A stretch of 64,000 nucleotides of DNA from Sporothrix humicola (taxonomy: Eukaryota; Ascomycota; Sordariomycetes; Ophiostomatales; Ophiostomataceae): the NCBI GenBank assembly GCA_021396245.1, contig WNYE01000012.1, forward strand, positions 186,001 through 250,000, in the 5' to 3' direction. Positions 45,187-57,214 of this stretch are shown here, one piece after another (position 1 is the stretch's first letter; every line of letters starts with the position of its first letter). The notes beneath the pieces were generated by a model that was given only the letters and a program-made list of their open reading frames with translations, had not been told where the DNA came from and ran no database searches. A program made the position numbers and the translations under genes.

Positions 45187-46731
45187 TTAGTAGGCCCAGA
45201 TCTTCAGCTGTGAGGTTGTTAGCAATCGGGAACGGGCACAAATATATACCGACATCCGACAAATGGGAGTGTACTGACCGAAGAATCCCAAGAGCCCGTG
45301 CACAGGCTGATGCCGTCGTTGCTGACGCCCAGGCAGCTGACGCGGTTCTCGTGGCCGACCAGCGAGCCGACCTTCTCGCCCCGTGTGACATCCCAGACCT
45401 GAAGGGTTGAGTTAGCAATGAACAGTAAAAAAAATGAAACAATGGATAGAAAACAATGCTAGTGCACCACTATGTCGCAAGGATGGCGGGTAGCACAGTT
45501 GGAGAATGTCATGTCTTACCTTGCACTCGAAGTCGTCGTAACCGGCGAACAGCAAACGGCCGGACACAGACGTGGCCACCGACGTGATACCGCAAAGAAT
45601 GGACTCGGACTGAACACAAAATATAGGTTAGCAACTGGATATTCAAAGAGTAAAGGCCGCTAGATACGGGCGAGAGCAATCGCCCGTATAAGTTATTCAG
45701 AGGAGGTCAAACATACACCGTAGACATTGAGCTCGCGATCCGCCCGGATATCGAACAGGCGGCATGTGGCGTCATCGGAACCGGTCACGAACGAGTGGCC
45801 GTCGGGGAAGAACTGAATGGCGTTGATATCGGACTCGTGGCCGGCAAACGTCTGCACAGCCTTGCCGGCGCGGATATCCCACAGCTTGGCGAAAGCATCG
45901 CAAGCACCCGAGATGAAGGTGTTCTGGTTAGTCGGGTTGAGGCTGATGCTCATGACATCGCCGAGGTGGTCGGCGAACTCGACAACACGGGTGCCGGTCT
46001 CAATATCCCACTTCATACAGGTCATATCGCCCGACGAGGTCAGAATGCTGCGGTCGTTGATGAAGCGACAACACGACAGGTAGCCAGCGTGGCCCGACAG
46101 TTCGCGAGCAACACGAGTGGGGCCGTCGCGGTTCTGGTTGAGGTTGTAGATGGAGCAAATGTTGTCGAGACCACCGCAAGCAACGTAGTTGCCGCTCGGG
46201 GCATAGGCGCAGGTCATGACCCACGAGGAGCGGAGGGGAATGGCGTGCACTTTGTTGGTGGTGTAGGCGTCCCAGATAATCAGCTTGCCGTCCTGCGAAG
46301 CAGACACGAGGTGTCTCCGGTCGGTCGACCAGTGCATGGCGTAGATCTTGGCAAGATGGCCCTTCAGGGTGCGCTTCGGCTTCATCATCTGGTTGCGGGA
46401 AATCGGCTCATGCGCTTGCTGGGCAACAGCGCGCACTAAAGAGAGGGTACACTCATGTTAGAAAATAGGGGATATCACAAAAAAGAGCCACCGTGCGCGA
46501 CGATGCGGCACGACAGCCCTCGAAAACAAATGCCATAAAAGCGGCAGCGCAAGAAGCACCACAGCCCCGGAAAGAAGGACCGTCGAGGAGGAAAGACTAA
46601 CGTGTGGTATCGGCGAGCTCATCCTTCTTTCTCTTGATGCGGTCCTTGAGTGTCTCAGCCTCGCGACGCGCCTGCTGAATCCGTGCCTGCATCGCCTCGG
46701 GCGACACATCGCTTTGCCGTTGCGAGTCCAT
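45187..46731 (-). CDS. GNB1: Heterotrimeric G-protein beta subunit (WD40)
   Basis: Five exons on the minus strand, 46731-46602, 46435-45717, 45609-45520, 45398-45279 and 45207-45187, give 359 residues, the standard fungal G-beta length. The start [20 protein letters not shown] and the following residues form the coiled coil that pairs with G-gamma. Junction 1 reads [14 protein letters not shown]. Seven WD40 repeats follow from [18 protein letters not shown] (about 60) to the end, SLKIWAY. Exon 3 is [20 protein letters not shown] to DDFECK, and exon 4 starts [13 protein letters not shown]. All introns have GT..AG ends with CTAAC-type branches. G-beta with G-gamma carries signals for growth, conidiation, mating and, in pathogens, virulence-related development. 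It requires phosducin-like protein for stability. Intron 2 holds a perfect ten-pair hairpin. Confidence 0.96.
45664..45689. repeat. Perfect hairpin inside G-beta intron 2
   Basis: ATACGGGCGA (45664-45673) and TCGCCCGTAT (45680-45689) form ten uninterrupted pairs around the six-base loop GAGCAA. It lies 28 bases inside the 5' splice site of the 107-base intron. Confidence 0.75.
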
Positions 46732-49700
46732 TGTGGGAGAGTTTGAAGATAGTCGGGGTGAGTGTTGAGGTCGGTAAGAAGGTGAAAAGGTGAGAAAAGG
46801 GGAGACGCGACGAGGGAAAACGGCGAAGATCGCTGGGTTTTCGTCAGGTGAAGTCGAGCTGACGAGGATGCGGTCTGATCAATTGAGAGCCGGGAAAATC
46901 GAGGAATCAAGTCGACGAGTCGAGCATGCGAAAAGGAAAGAAAGCTGGGTTCGATCGGTCGGCCGTTGAAAGCACAAAGCTCCTCGTGTTTTTGCTCTTT
47001 TGTCGGTTTTGTTCGAGAGAGCTTCGTTGATTCGTTGTGTCAAAATGGCTGGCGAAAGTCGAAAGGGGGTGGTGGATTGGAATGGAGACCAGAGTGACAG
47101 AAAATAAAGGGAGAGGAGAGGAACAGAGGGAAACAGAGGAGGTCCGTAGTGCGCTACTGCGGGAAGGGAGAAGGAGGAGGAGGGATTGCTAGGTTCGTTT
47201 CTTTCGAAAGGGGGGGAATTGGCAGAGGAAAACGGTATGCCAAAGTCGTAAGACGAGCGAGCAAAGACGGGTTTTTGGCTCGAATTGCAGCCACCAGAGA
47301 GTAAAAAAAAGTGGAGAGGAGGAAATAAGAGGGCGACTCTACGGAGGGCAAGCACCACAAGAGGGTTAGTTAGTGACCGGGGTTGAACCCAGCGACGAAA
47401 CGGCGATGGCAGCAGGCGGAGGGCAGAGAGAGCAGTCAATTCGGCGAGCAGGCGAGAGTCGAGATTTGAGGAGCGAGATCTGAGGGGAAAGGGGAGAGAA
47501 AAACAATTGTCGAGGATGAAGAGGGGCGAGAAAAAGAAAGGAAAGAAACCGTTGATCGTTCCTGGCCGGAAAAAGAAAGAAAGGACAGAGCAGCTACGTG
47601 ACTACGAATTACAATGACGGGAAGGAGAGGTAGTACCGGCGAGAAAGAGCGACCGAAAGCTTGCTCTTTTGCTGGGGATGATGTGGGAGGTCGGCGGCGG
47701 CCCTGTACTGTGTATTGTGGGTTCCTTCCCTCTCTGGTAGGCGTTCTGCATACGCTAATTATTCTTTGGTGCGAAATACAAAAGGGGAAGGGGAGAAAAG
47801 GAAATGCAATGCGAGGTCGAGGAGGTCGAGAAAGGTAGGAGGTTGGCGGGAGCAACGGGCAGATCTCACAGGAGGGAGGGGGGCATTTTTAGCGTAATAG
47901 GGGGAAGGAACGAAGGGGAGATTGGGGGAAAAGCGAGGAGGAAAGCGCGACCAACAGTGGCTTTTGGGGGAAGGTCAACGGCTGGGCGAAGAATGGGTGG
48001 GTCTGTCAGGCGAATTGCCAAGACGATGGATGGGACACAGGGCACAGTTCTTTCCTAGAGAACGCACCTGCATAATTGGGTGTGCCCGCCAATTGATTTG
48101 TGAGCTTATTCTGTGCGACACAATGGCGGCTGTTCGCACCGTGCATTCGGAAGGCACCACCCAGCTCTTGCCCATGGAGCTCTTCTCAGTCCAATGTACA
48201 CAGTCCCGCACGTTGTGCCCTGTGCGTTAACAAGCAAGAGCCCAGCTAATGATACGCTATTGTTTATGGAGAGAGCTAAAGTTAACAGCATTTTACTCTG
48301 TTCTCCGCAGTATTTGGGAAGAACACAGGATTGGAATTGGAAATGCAGAAGAAGACGAAGAGAACGAAGAACAAAAAAGTGTCCGTAGCTGTTTGTGTAT
48401 TTTTACTCCAAAGAATACAATGCGTGCACGGGCCGTCTTCATCCTGAGCCGCCCCTTCCCCCTTGAGTGTCTGTGTGCACCCATCCTTCCCTTTCTCGAC
48501 GTTTTCTTTGGTCATCTTGGACGTCGAGGTTGGATGATCGCTCCTGCTCTTTGAGATGATGCTTGGGGAATAACAAGGGAAGCGGCGACCTGCACGGCTT
48601 CGATGCGGCACACGGAGCCGGCAGTATAAGTATGGGATTTTCTGGAAAAAGGGTCACATTGAGTTTTGTATTTTTGTCTTTTGCATCTGCACAACCTAGC
48701 ATGCAGGACGCAAAGAGGGATGCGCAAGGCCGTGCCAGACACTAACGCACCGTTACTGCACAGGCTCTCGGCGCGTTATGAAGTGGAGAGCCGGAGAAGA
48801 GAAGAAGAAGGAAAGAAAAGAGGCCCCCAAAGCAAAAGCTGCAAAAAGGGAAACCGCGAACGTCACCGGAAACTTGGTGAGCCTCTTCTCGATCTCGATA
48901 TCGTTATCATCGTCGATATAAGCATTGCCGTGTCCGTTGTCCCTTGTGCCTTTTGTCTTACCTGCATCTTGCTGGTCTGTGTGTCCCTCTTTGCCAGGCT
49001 GCGGGCGGCCAGCCTGAGATATGCCTGCGCACATCGTTCTGGCAGCTGGGTTCGAAATGTGAGACATCCACACCTCTCTCTTCTTCTGTTGTCTTGCTCT
49101 TTACTTCATTTCTGTCCTTTTTTGCCCACTTTGAAATTCTGTGTCTTGCAGTCTCGATCCTTCGATTTTCTGTCGCCTGCCGCGCAGGAGCAAGAACACC
49201 GAGGAGGCAGAAACGCCTCTATTTCATACATCTTGTCTCTCCTGTGTCGTCTGCCTCAACTTTTTAGCCCTGCGTCTCCCCTTTTTCCGCGTCTCGTCAA
49301 CTGGGCCCCTTGCGTCGCTTTGTTTTAGCGTGCGTAAATTAAAATACCCGACTCGCCGTCCACTGTCACTCTCATCTGGCATCTCTGGAAGAGTCTGGCT
49401 AAGATACTGAGCAATACTTGCCATTTGTTAGTGACAAACTTCTTGTCTTCTTCCGCCGTCACTTTACAAGACCGGAGGACCATCAGGATACTTTGCAGTT
49501 GCACAGATTCGTTGTGTCTTGCCTGAATCTCAGACAGCACAACAGCTCAACAGCCCAACGCACCGAGACCAGGGTACCTCGTAGACCACCAAGAAAGCTC
49601 GCCAGGGTGCCTACCAGAATAGCCCGAGGCGAAAAGGCGAAAAGGGGAAAGAGGAAGAGTCGCGCCGAACACCAATTGGCAATTACCCAGCGGGGGCCCG

Positions 49701-51703
49701 GTGTAGCATCTGCTTGCATATCCGGGCGATTCTATGGGAGATGCTGCTCTGTATTCGGTTCCTTTCGTACTCCGTACCTGAGAGGCAGGAGGCATCAGAC
49801 GGAACGCGCTGCAATTGGATGGTTCGTGGCAATCGAGGCCATGTCTGCAAGTCGCGCAGAAGCGAACATTTGCATACGTCGGAGCGTTGGGAGGACGTTG
49901 AGAAGGCCGTTAGAAGGGCGTTGGAAGAAAATGCGGCAGGAACCAACAAGCAGCAGGGCAGACAGACAAGGCAGGAGCCTGCGCAGTCACCGACCAGCTT
50001 GCTCCGTCTCAAACAATGGCTACAAAATAGCAAGATACACGAGATACGGAGCGACATACCTCTTTCCTCCCTTCTCGGTATTTCGCTTGCCCAAAATACC
50101 AATTTGCGATGCTTTGGCTTTGCTGGGTTGTGGATAGCGGCCCCTATTTTATTTTTCGTCCAGTCTTGTCCGGTGATTAGCTTTCTGCTAACAAAACTGG
50201 ATAGGGGTCCACATCCCGAGCTACGGCGTAATTTTTGCCAACGACATCAGAGGAAGGAACCTTCAGACGGAAGGAGGAAGCCACTGAAGGCCACCTCCAA
50301 TCTCGTATGAACGAACACTGTCTGTGCCTGCCGAGAGCGAGAGCCTCTGTACTCTGGGCCTTTCTCACCCACTGAAGAAAACCGCGTATCACAGTGAGAG
50401 CCAGGTCCCTGATTTTGTTGTTGCTTTTTGACGCTCTCATCTCCTTCAGTGCAACATTGCGCGTTGCCGACAAAATCAAAAGTTTGGTCACCCGAAGAAC
50501 GTTGTATTTTACAAGAGATGGAGCCCAGCTGTCCAGGTACCTTAAGGCTGGCTGCCAGTTTGGGACTAGCTTACAAAGCGGGGAAGACGGCCGATTGTGG
50601 TCTGGGTTGCGGCAGGATGGGGGATTGGCAGGAGGCAGGAGGCAAAAACCCAGGGCAAACTGTAGTAATTTACAGGGCTTTTCAGGGCACAACCCCAGTG
50701 AAAGTTAGTCTTTGCTGAGTACGGAGAATTGGATGAGCATCGAGTCTCCATGATCTTCGACAAGAGGTCAATTCCTTCAAGACAATGGATATCACGACCC
50801 TCCTTTCTGTCTTGATATTTCGTAGTTTTGGTGCTTCGGCATTTTTTGTCATTTTTGTCTCTCGTCTCTTATTTACCCCTGCTCGTCTCTATTTTGATTC
50901 TTCATTCTTGCAGCTCTTGGTTCACTTCTTTTTCTTTTTCTTACGGTTTTGATCCCTTTCTTATTTTTTTATTCTCTATGTTGTACTCGTCCCTCATTTG
51001 CTCCTCTCTTCCTCCTGATCTTTGTCTGATATGCGGCTGTCGATCAATCAAGCGCTCCCGCGACCTTGGTTTTGCGCCTCACCCCAGACGGCACTGATCC
51101 TCCCCAGATGTCGCTCATTCTGCGCATTGGCACTTTTATGATTCTTTTTCGTTTGCCATTGTTGTTCTTCGACGACACGTGATAGGTCAGAGCGGCGGTT
51201 CAAGTGTCTTTCCTATCTGATCTTCATCTTCACTCCCTTCTGAGCGACAGGAGACGAGAAAATAAGAAAAGTATGAAAGTGAAAAAAAAAAAAAAAACAA
51301 GACCGCACATCCGCAGGTCCTGCTGGTCAAGCCGTCGGTCCCGTCTTGGATGTCTTGAATATCTTGAATGTCTTGGACAGGGCAGACGAGGGGCGGGATC
51401 GATGGTCGGCGAATGACGACAGTAATTATATCGGCTGGCGGATGGATCGGCCCGCAGGCAGAAGAAAACAAGAGAGCATAAACAGACAGAACAAGGTAAG
51501 GTCAACAGAAACTTGAATGAACAGGCTGCGTCTAAATCGTGATGTGTATGTTTTTTTCTCGGTCCTCCTTTTCGATCTTGTTTTCATTCACCCTCAGGAC
51601 AATATTATATGCCAGGCCCTTTTAAACTTTTATACGTGCTGTGCTTTTTTCCGTTTCCCCTTCCTGTATGTCTATCCTCTAATTATATCCCGGCCTGTAT
51701 AAA
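46732..51703. other. 5 kb intergenic region
   Basis: 46732-47900 is A/G-rich on the plus strand and probably carries the G-beta leader and promoter. 48880-49330 is C/T-rich on the plus strand, like a leader, but no recognisable plus-strand gene follows. The 239-codon frame from 49418 has a composition unlike its neighbours and no motif. Around 51286-51300 there is a poly-A run, and a nine-base tandem repeat is at 51343-51378. Near 51521-51703 lies the AT-rich 3' flank of AACS. Confidence 0.45.
51343..51378. repeat. Four-copy nine-base tandem repeat
   Basis: Units GTCTTGGAT, GTCTTGAAT, ATCTTGAAT and GTCTTGGAC follow one another directly. Confidence 0.7.
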
Positions 51704-53850
51704 TTAGCTGTGCGAGTTGGCCCACGCACGGAACCAGTCGAGGGTCTCCGGGTTGGCGACGCTGGCGTTGGTCTTGACCTGCATGCCCGAGAGAATCTGC
51801 TTGACGGCAACCTCGATCCTGAAGGGGTTAGTAAATACCATTTATAAGATAATGTGCCAGGCTATTGAACTTACTTCTTGCCGTTGCTTGTCCGTGGGAT
51901 GCCGTTGCACTGCTCAATGATGCCGGGCACGTGCCGGGGGCTGAGCTCTTTCCGGATGGTCACCTTGATGCGGTTGCGCAGGTCGTCAAAGTCGGCAACA
52001 CCGGCTGCCGGGATGACAAACAGGCAGACAGTCTCGTCCGTGTCCTGAGCCCGCCGCCGACCAACACACAGCGAGTCCTCGACCTCGCTGGCAAAGAAGC
52101 GTGTGACAATGTTGTAGATCTCGGCACTGCCGAAGCGCACACCTGACGGCTTGAGGACACCGTCGGAGCGGCCGAGCATGACCAACGACTGGTTGTCGGC
52201 GCCTTCGAGGCGCACAAAATCGCCGTGGTGCCACCAGCCGTCGAAGCGCTCAAAGTAGGCGGCGCGGTACTTCTCGTCGCCGTCGTAAAAGGTGAGGGGC
52301 TCGCAGGGGAAGGGCTTGATGCACACGAGGTCACCCTCTTCATCAGCCGGGACAAGCTTCGGGTCGTCAGACGCAGAGCTGGAGTCAGCGACGGCAATGG
52401 CCATGCCGAGACCGGCACACTGCACGGCGCCCGCAATGACGGGCAGGAGCGGGCAGGGCGCGCCGAACAGCGAGATGATGTCAGTGCCGCCGGTGATGGA
52501 GGCCAGGTGGACCCGCTTGGGGAAGGTCTCGTAGACGTACGAGAAGGTCGATGGCGGCAACGGGGAGGCGGTCGAGTAGATGGCTTCAAGCGCAGACAGG
52601 TCGATGGACGGGTCGGAGGAAATCTTGATCTGCTTCGACTCGAGTGCAATAAGGTAGGCGGCGGAGGTGCCAAAGTGAGTCACCTTGAGGTTGGACAGCA
52701 CCTTGGGCAGGGACAGCTCGCCGTATGGCCGGAAAGGCGAGCCCATGTAAAGGACCAGTGATGCACCGACAGACAGGGCTGCCACACTCCAATGCCACAT
52801 CATCCATGACGTGGTTGTGTAGTAGAGCATGCGGGACTTGGGGCCCACGGAGCAGTGCAGGGCGAGCTCCTTCTTGTGCTGGATGAGGGTGCCCAGTGCC
52901 GTGTGGATAATGGCCTTGGGTAAACCTGTTGTGCCACTGGAGTAGAGGATGTAGAGAGGATGCGAGGGCGGCAGCGGCTCGAAGCGCAATGGCTCGTCGG
53001 GAGCACTTGCCAGGAAGGCGCCATATGCCTCGGCCACGGGAACCTTGCTCCGAAGAGCCTCTAGGCCTAGATCAGCCTCCGTTGGTTGGGGTCCAGGGTA
53101 CTTTGTCGAGTCAACAATAATTACAGCCTTGAGCTTGCCGCCGTCCCTCAAGCTGTCGACAATCTGGATCGTCTTGTCTGTGCTGGGCCACAGCTTGCCA
53201 TTGTAGAGCGAGGCATGGTCCGAGAAGAGGACCTTGGGCTTGACACGCACGAGACGGTCAAGTACGGCACTGACACCGTTGTCGGGGCTAATTGACGTCC
53301 ACACGGCACCGATGGAGGCGGCGGCCAGCATGGCCACAATAGCATCGGCATGGTTGCCGACGAAACCCGCCACGACATCGCCAGCATGCACGCCAATGGC
53401 AGACGAGCGCAGCTGAGCAGATAGGCGGCGGACTCTGTCCCGCAGAGTGGCCCAGGACATCTCCTCTGTGCCTAGGGTGTCCCACGCCTCAGTCATGGTG
53501 ATCAGGGCCGTTGCAGACGGATCAATGTCGACGCCGGCGGGGAACAGCATGTTCTCGGCAAAGTTGAGGCGGGCACCCTCGAAAAAGTCTGGCCGCGGGT
53601 ACATGGCCGTCGTGGGGAGGACTTTATCGTAGGGCTTCGAGGCTGTGATGCCCACATGGTCCCAGACGGCAGCCCAGAAGTCGTCGAGGCTGTCAACGGA
53701 CCAGCGGTGCAGGTCGGGGTAGTTGGCGAGCTTGAGGCCATATTTCTCGTTGACCTTTTCCAGGAAACGGTACATGGGCGTTTCCTTGGGATTTGGGTGC
53801 CGCCAGAGCTCATTGGGAGCCGACGAGGCTGCGGGAGTGGTTGCAGCCAT
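51704..53850 (-). CDS. AACS: Acetoacetyl-CoA synthetase (acetoacetate-CoA ligase)
   Basis: Two exons on the minus strand, 53850-51875 and 51818-51704, give 696 residues. The 56-base intron (GTAAGT, ACTAACC branch, CTTCAG) splits the codon of the second lysine in SNGKKIEVAVKQIL. Family marks include the N-terminal ACS-like region with LWRHPNPKETPMYRF, PDFFEGARLNFAENML and the AMP-binding P-loop LYSSGTTGLPKAIIH. GDFVRLEGADNQSLVMLGRS and DGVLKPSGVRFGSAEIYNIV carry the adenylate-binding and hinge residues. The catalytic lysine is in GKK just before the intron. The enzyme activates acetoacetate with ATP and CoA in the cytosol and feeds sterol and fatty-acid synthesis or ketone use. The C-terminus NSHS is not a peroxisomal signal. 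The length is normal, and the gene seems intact. Confidence 0.95.
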
Positions 53851-56800
53851 ATTGCGGGGCGTGTAAGTGTAGTGTGTGCGTGCTCGTGCCAGGGGGAGAG
53901 AATTGTGTACGTTGGTCGTGTGTGGTGATAGTGCAGGTTTGCAACGTCGCAGGTTGCAATTTTTTTTTGTTTATGACTTTCTCCTTTTTTTGACAAGCTG
54001 ACGTGCGAAGATAGCTCGGCTTCTTAACTGCTATCTTGGGCCTTTCACTTACAGTTTGTTGGGGAAAGAGCAAGGGGAAGACAACGGAAAGGCCAGGAAC
54101 CAATTCACGACCTCAGAGGTCCGCGAAGGGAAGGACGCTACTACTCGGCTTACAGCTGGGGTCTAAGCCGAGAATTACCTTAGGGCTGGGGAAAGAGGCC
54201 AGCCCGCGGAGCGAATGCGCGCCACCTTCGGCGGACTGCCCCGGTGTGGCGCCCGAAGATTGGGCGATAGCAAAGATAGGCATGTGACCTGGCTCGTGAC
54301 AGAATTTGTGTGACAGAAATGGCAGTTGCTCGAGTACAAAGAAAGCGGAAGGAGCGCGCAAGGAAAAACTCAGCAGGCACGCGTTGAAAACATGCATTTT
54401 TCTTTTTCTTTTGGACAATACGAAGACACGAGCATTGAAGACATTCGCGTGCTTGGACATTCCAAGCTGGTGGCATGTGGGCAGAAGTGACCGCACTCGA
54501 CGTCATGTGAGCCATTGTATCGTCTGCCGAGGTTGAGGGCCCAAATAAGACAGCATCGAGGCCGTGATGCTTTTGAGGATTCGTTCGAGCAGAAAAAAGG
54601 AACACAGAGACATCCTCAAATACAACTAGAAGGTCTATTGCCATTCGAGAAAACACTGGTGCATCAGAAAGCTCCCGAGCTGTCTCCGTGCCGACTCGCG
54701 TGTCTGCACGGTCTAAAGTGATTACTACAGCCGCAACATTCAACGGCAAGTCAACGGTCTCTGTCATCAAAGACAACAAGCTCTCGTATCTCGTGTATTT
54801 CTACGATTTACGACGGGCAACAAGCTTATATGACGTCGATCTGACAGGCTGTCTCCTGTCGCATCGCGGGCGCTGCCGGCGTCTCCTTTTGGAACGCCTT
54901 TTTGAGCCTCGGAGAAAGTCGAGAAAAAGCAACCCAAAGATGCGGCCGTGTGATTCTTCACACTCTACGATTCCATACAGGGTAGGTCGACGCTGCTGCA
55001 GCACCGTCCCAGCGCGACGGGCTCGCTCCGGCTGATCCGACCGCTGCAAATCGCGCCTGCTGCAATAGGGCGGTGTGCAAGGCTGTCGCTGTCCCTGTTG
55101 CTGTCGCTGTGCCTGGATCCCTCGGAGCCAAATGCCGAGCGCTGGAGCGGTCTGCACCTGCAGCTGCAGGCTCTGTAAGACCTGCATATATTTGAGTATT
55201 CCAGCGCATCCAATGTCGTCTTTGTGCACTGCAACTATGTGCGTCGCAGCACAGCATTGGATATTGCTGCTGGCACAACCTTGAAATTCCCTGACTAAAC
55301 GCTCGAATGCACCTTGAAAACACCTGAAAACACCTTGAAAGACCCGGGCAGACGCGGAATCCATCACTCTCTCACTCATCTCATGTTTCCCCTGGCCCAA
55401 TTTCCGGAATCTCCGGGTTCGCGACAAGGCCCGAACAGTGCTAGGCTAGTGCTGTGGTGGGTGCGCGTGGGTGGCAATTGAAATCTGAAGCGAAAAAAAC
55501 GAAAAGAAGAAAAAGAAGAAAAAAGAGACTGAAAAAAGTTTTGGATCAACCAGCAAAATTCGCCCTAAGCCGCCCAGAGTGGGCTCCAACCAGCAAACAG
55601 CTTTTGCTAGAGTGACATGTGCCCTGGCGGTGCCTTGCGCCCCTGTCGATGTATCTCACTCCTGCTCCTGCCCCCCTTCTGCCCCCCGCTAATTAAACGG
55701 CATCCGCAGTCTTGTCATATTGGGGCCTGCCAGTGGACAGACAGCATTGATCCATTGCTCTCACTCAGACTACTCATACTGTGTGTGTTTGGTGTGTTCT
55801 TTCCTTCGCGTCGCTCTCGCGCGCGTTCTCTCCTTTTCTGGGTCTCCCTTGCAAATCTCGCCTCTCCTTTCCGTTACCTGGGTACCGTCTCTTTCCAGTT
55901 TTTCGTCTTCTGCCTTTGTCTTTTTGTCTCTTGCATCTCGTCTTCCTTCCTTCTCCCTTTCTCTTGACAGTCGTCCTTTCCTGGTTTGCAGTTTGCAATT
56001 TTTTTTCTTCTTGTTCGTTCCTTCCTCTTCCGTTGCTCGCCAATTGTCGAAATTGAGCGTGGTGGAGAGACACAGAAGGAAACTGTGACGCGCACCCGAC
56101 CAACACACCTCCCCGCGCATTCCTCTCCTGGCTAAAGTCAAAAGCCATCACGAAAAAGAGGAGCAATCCAAAAAACTCGACCTCGATTATTCCTCGTTTC
56201 CCGTCGTCTCGACAAACGCGCCCCTCGTTCTTTCCTCGAACAAATCCTACGAATTGTCCTTCTTTTTTCTTTTTCGTTGTTGGCTGCTAGGCACGCGAAT
56301 TCTCATTCGCCAGCCACAGACCGTTGCGTAAGTTGTCTTTCTTATTTCGTCGCCGTTATGTCTAACAGGGCGCTGCACCACATCGATTCATCGTGTCGCT
56401 CCTTCCCACTTCGACACCACGCATCCAAAATATACCCAATACGTCCGTTACACGCCCCAAAGATCGAGAAAGAGAAGGCACGACACTGGAGGATATTGGC
56501 AAAAGGCAATTGGGTCACCAGGGCTGCTTCTCGTCATTCCTAGGAATAGCAGGAGCTTTCTTTCGTCGTTGCCTTATCATCCATGGCAGTCAATTTGATT
56601 CCTGCCCCCACCGCTCAATTGCCTGATTGAGCAGGGGGGACGGGATTTGGGCTGTGTGGTTCGTGCCTTTCGTCTCAAGCTTTGACCCCAAAACTGCCCT
56701 TTCCCCTTTCCCTCCTTCCTCCTCCTTTTGTTTTATTACCAAAAAATAAGACACCAACAGCCCAGCCCCTTTTTCTGACTACCCTTCTGTACCATACTGG

Positions 56801-57214
56801 TTCCACTGGGGTGACCGGCTGCTCTTCCTACCATCTGCATCTACACACTTACCGCCGACTGCTTTCTTACGGAAAGCGGCCTCGTGTCTCTCCGTCTCTT
56901 CTATTTCCCTTTGTTTCTACCTCTCCGTCCACCTGTTTGCCTGGAATTCGAGCTTTTGCAACTTCAATTCCGTCCATTCTCGGTGTTCCTCCACCTGCAA
57001 GGCCGCCCTTTGCCCAATTCTCCCTTCTTTCCCTCCCATCCGACTATTTTGATTCTTTTTCTTCCTTTCTGGCCTCACCGGCCGTTTTTTGTCACCTTTA
57101 TTCTCGATACCTCTCTTCCTCAACGTGCGGTCGCATACGAGCAATACCTCTCGAAAGATTCATAGAACACGACACTAACCTCTGGCAACAGCTGCTGCCT
57201 CGCTCATCCTAGAG
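53851..57214. other. Divergent intergenic region between AACS and LCB2
   Basis: About 3.4 kb without a supported gene. 55480-55550 is A/G-rich. From about 55640 to 57214 the plus strand is strongly C/T-rich, consistent with a long LCB2 leader. Intron-like signals occur there: a GTAAGT donor at 56328, and CTAAC followed by CAACAG with the acceptor AG at 57190-57191. A leader intron ending 23 bases before the start codon is therefore possible. Short CACCTTGAAAA-type repeats are at about 55309-55342. Confidence 0.45.

Noticed and set aside
49418..50137. Plus-strand frame of 239 codons
   Set aside because: Mixed composition without codon bias like the real genes, without motif and without splice continuity. 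Kept only as intergenic.
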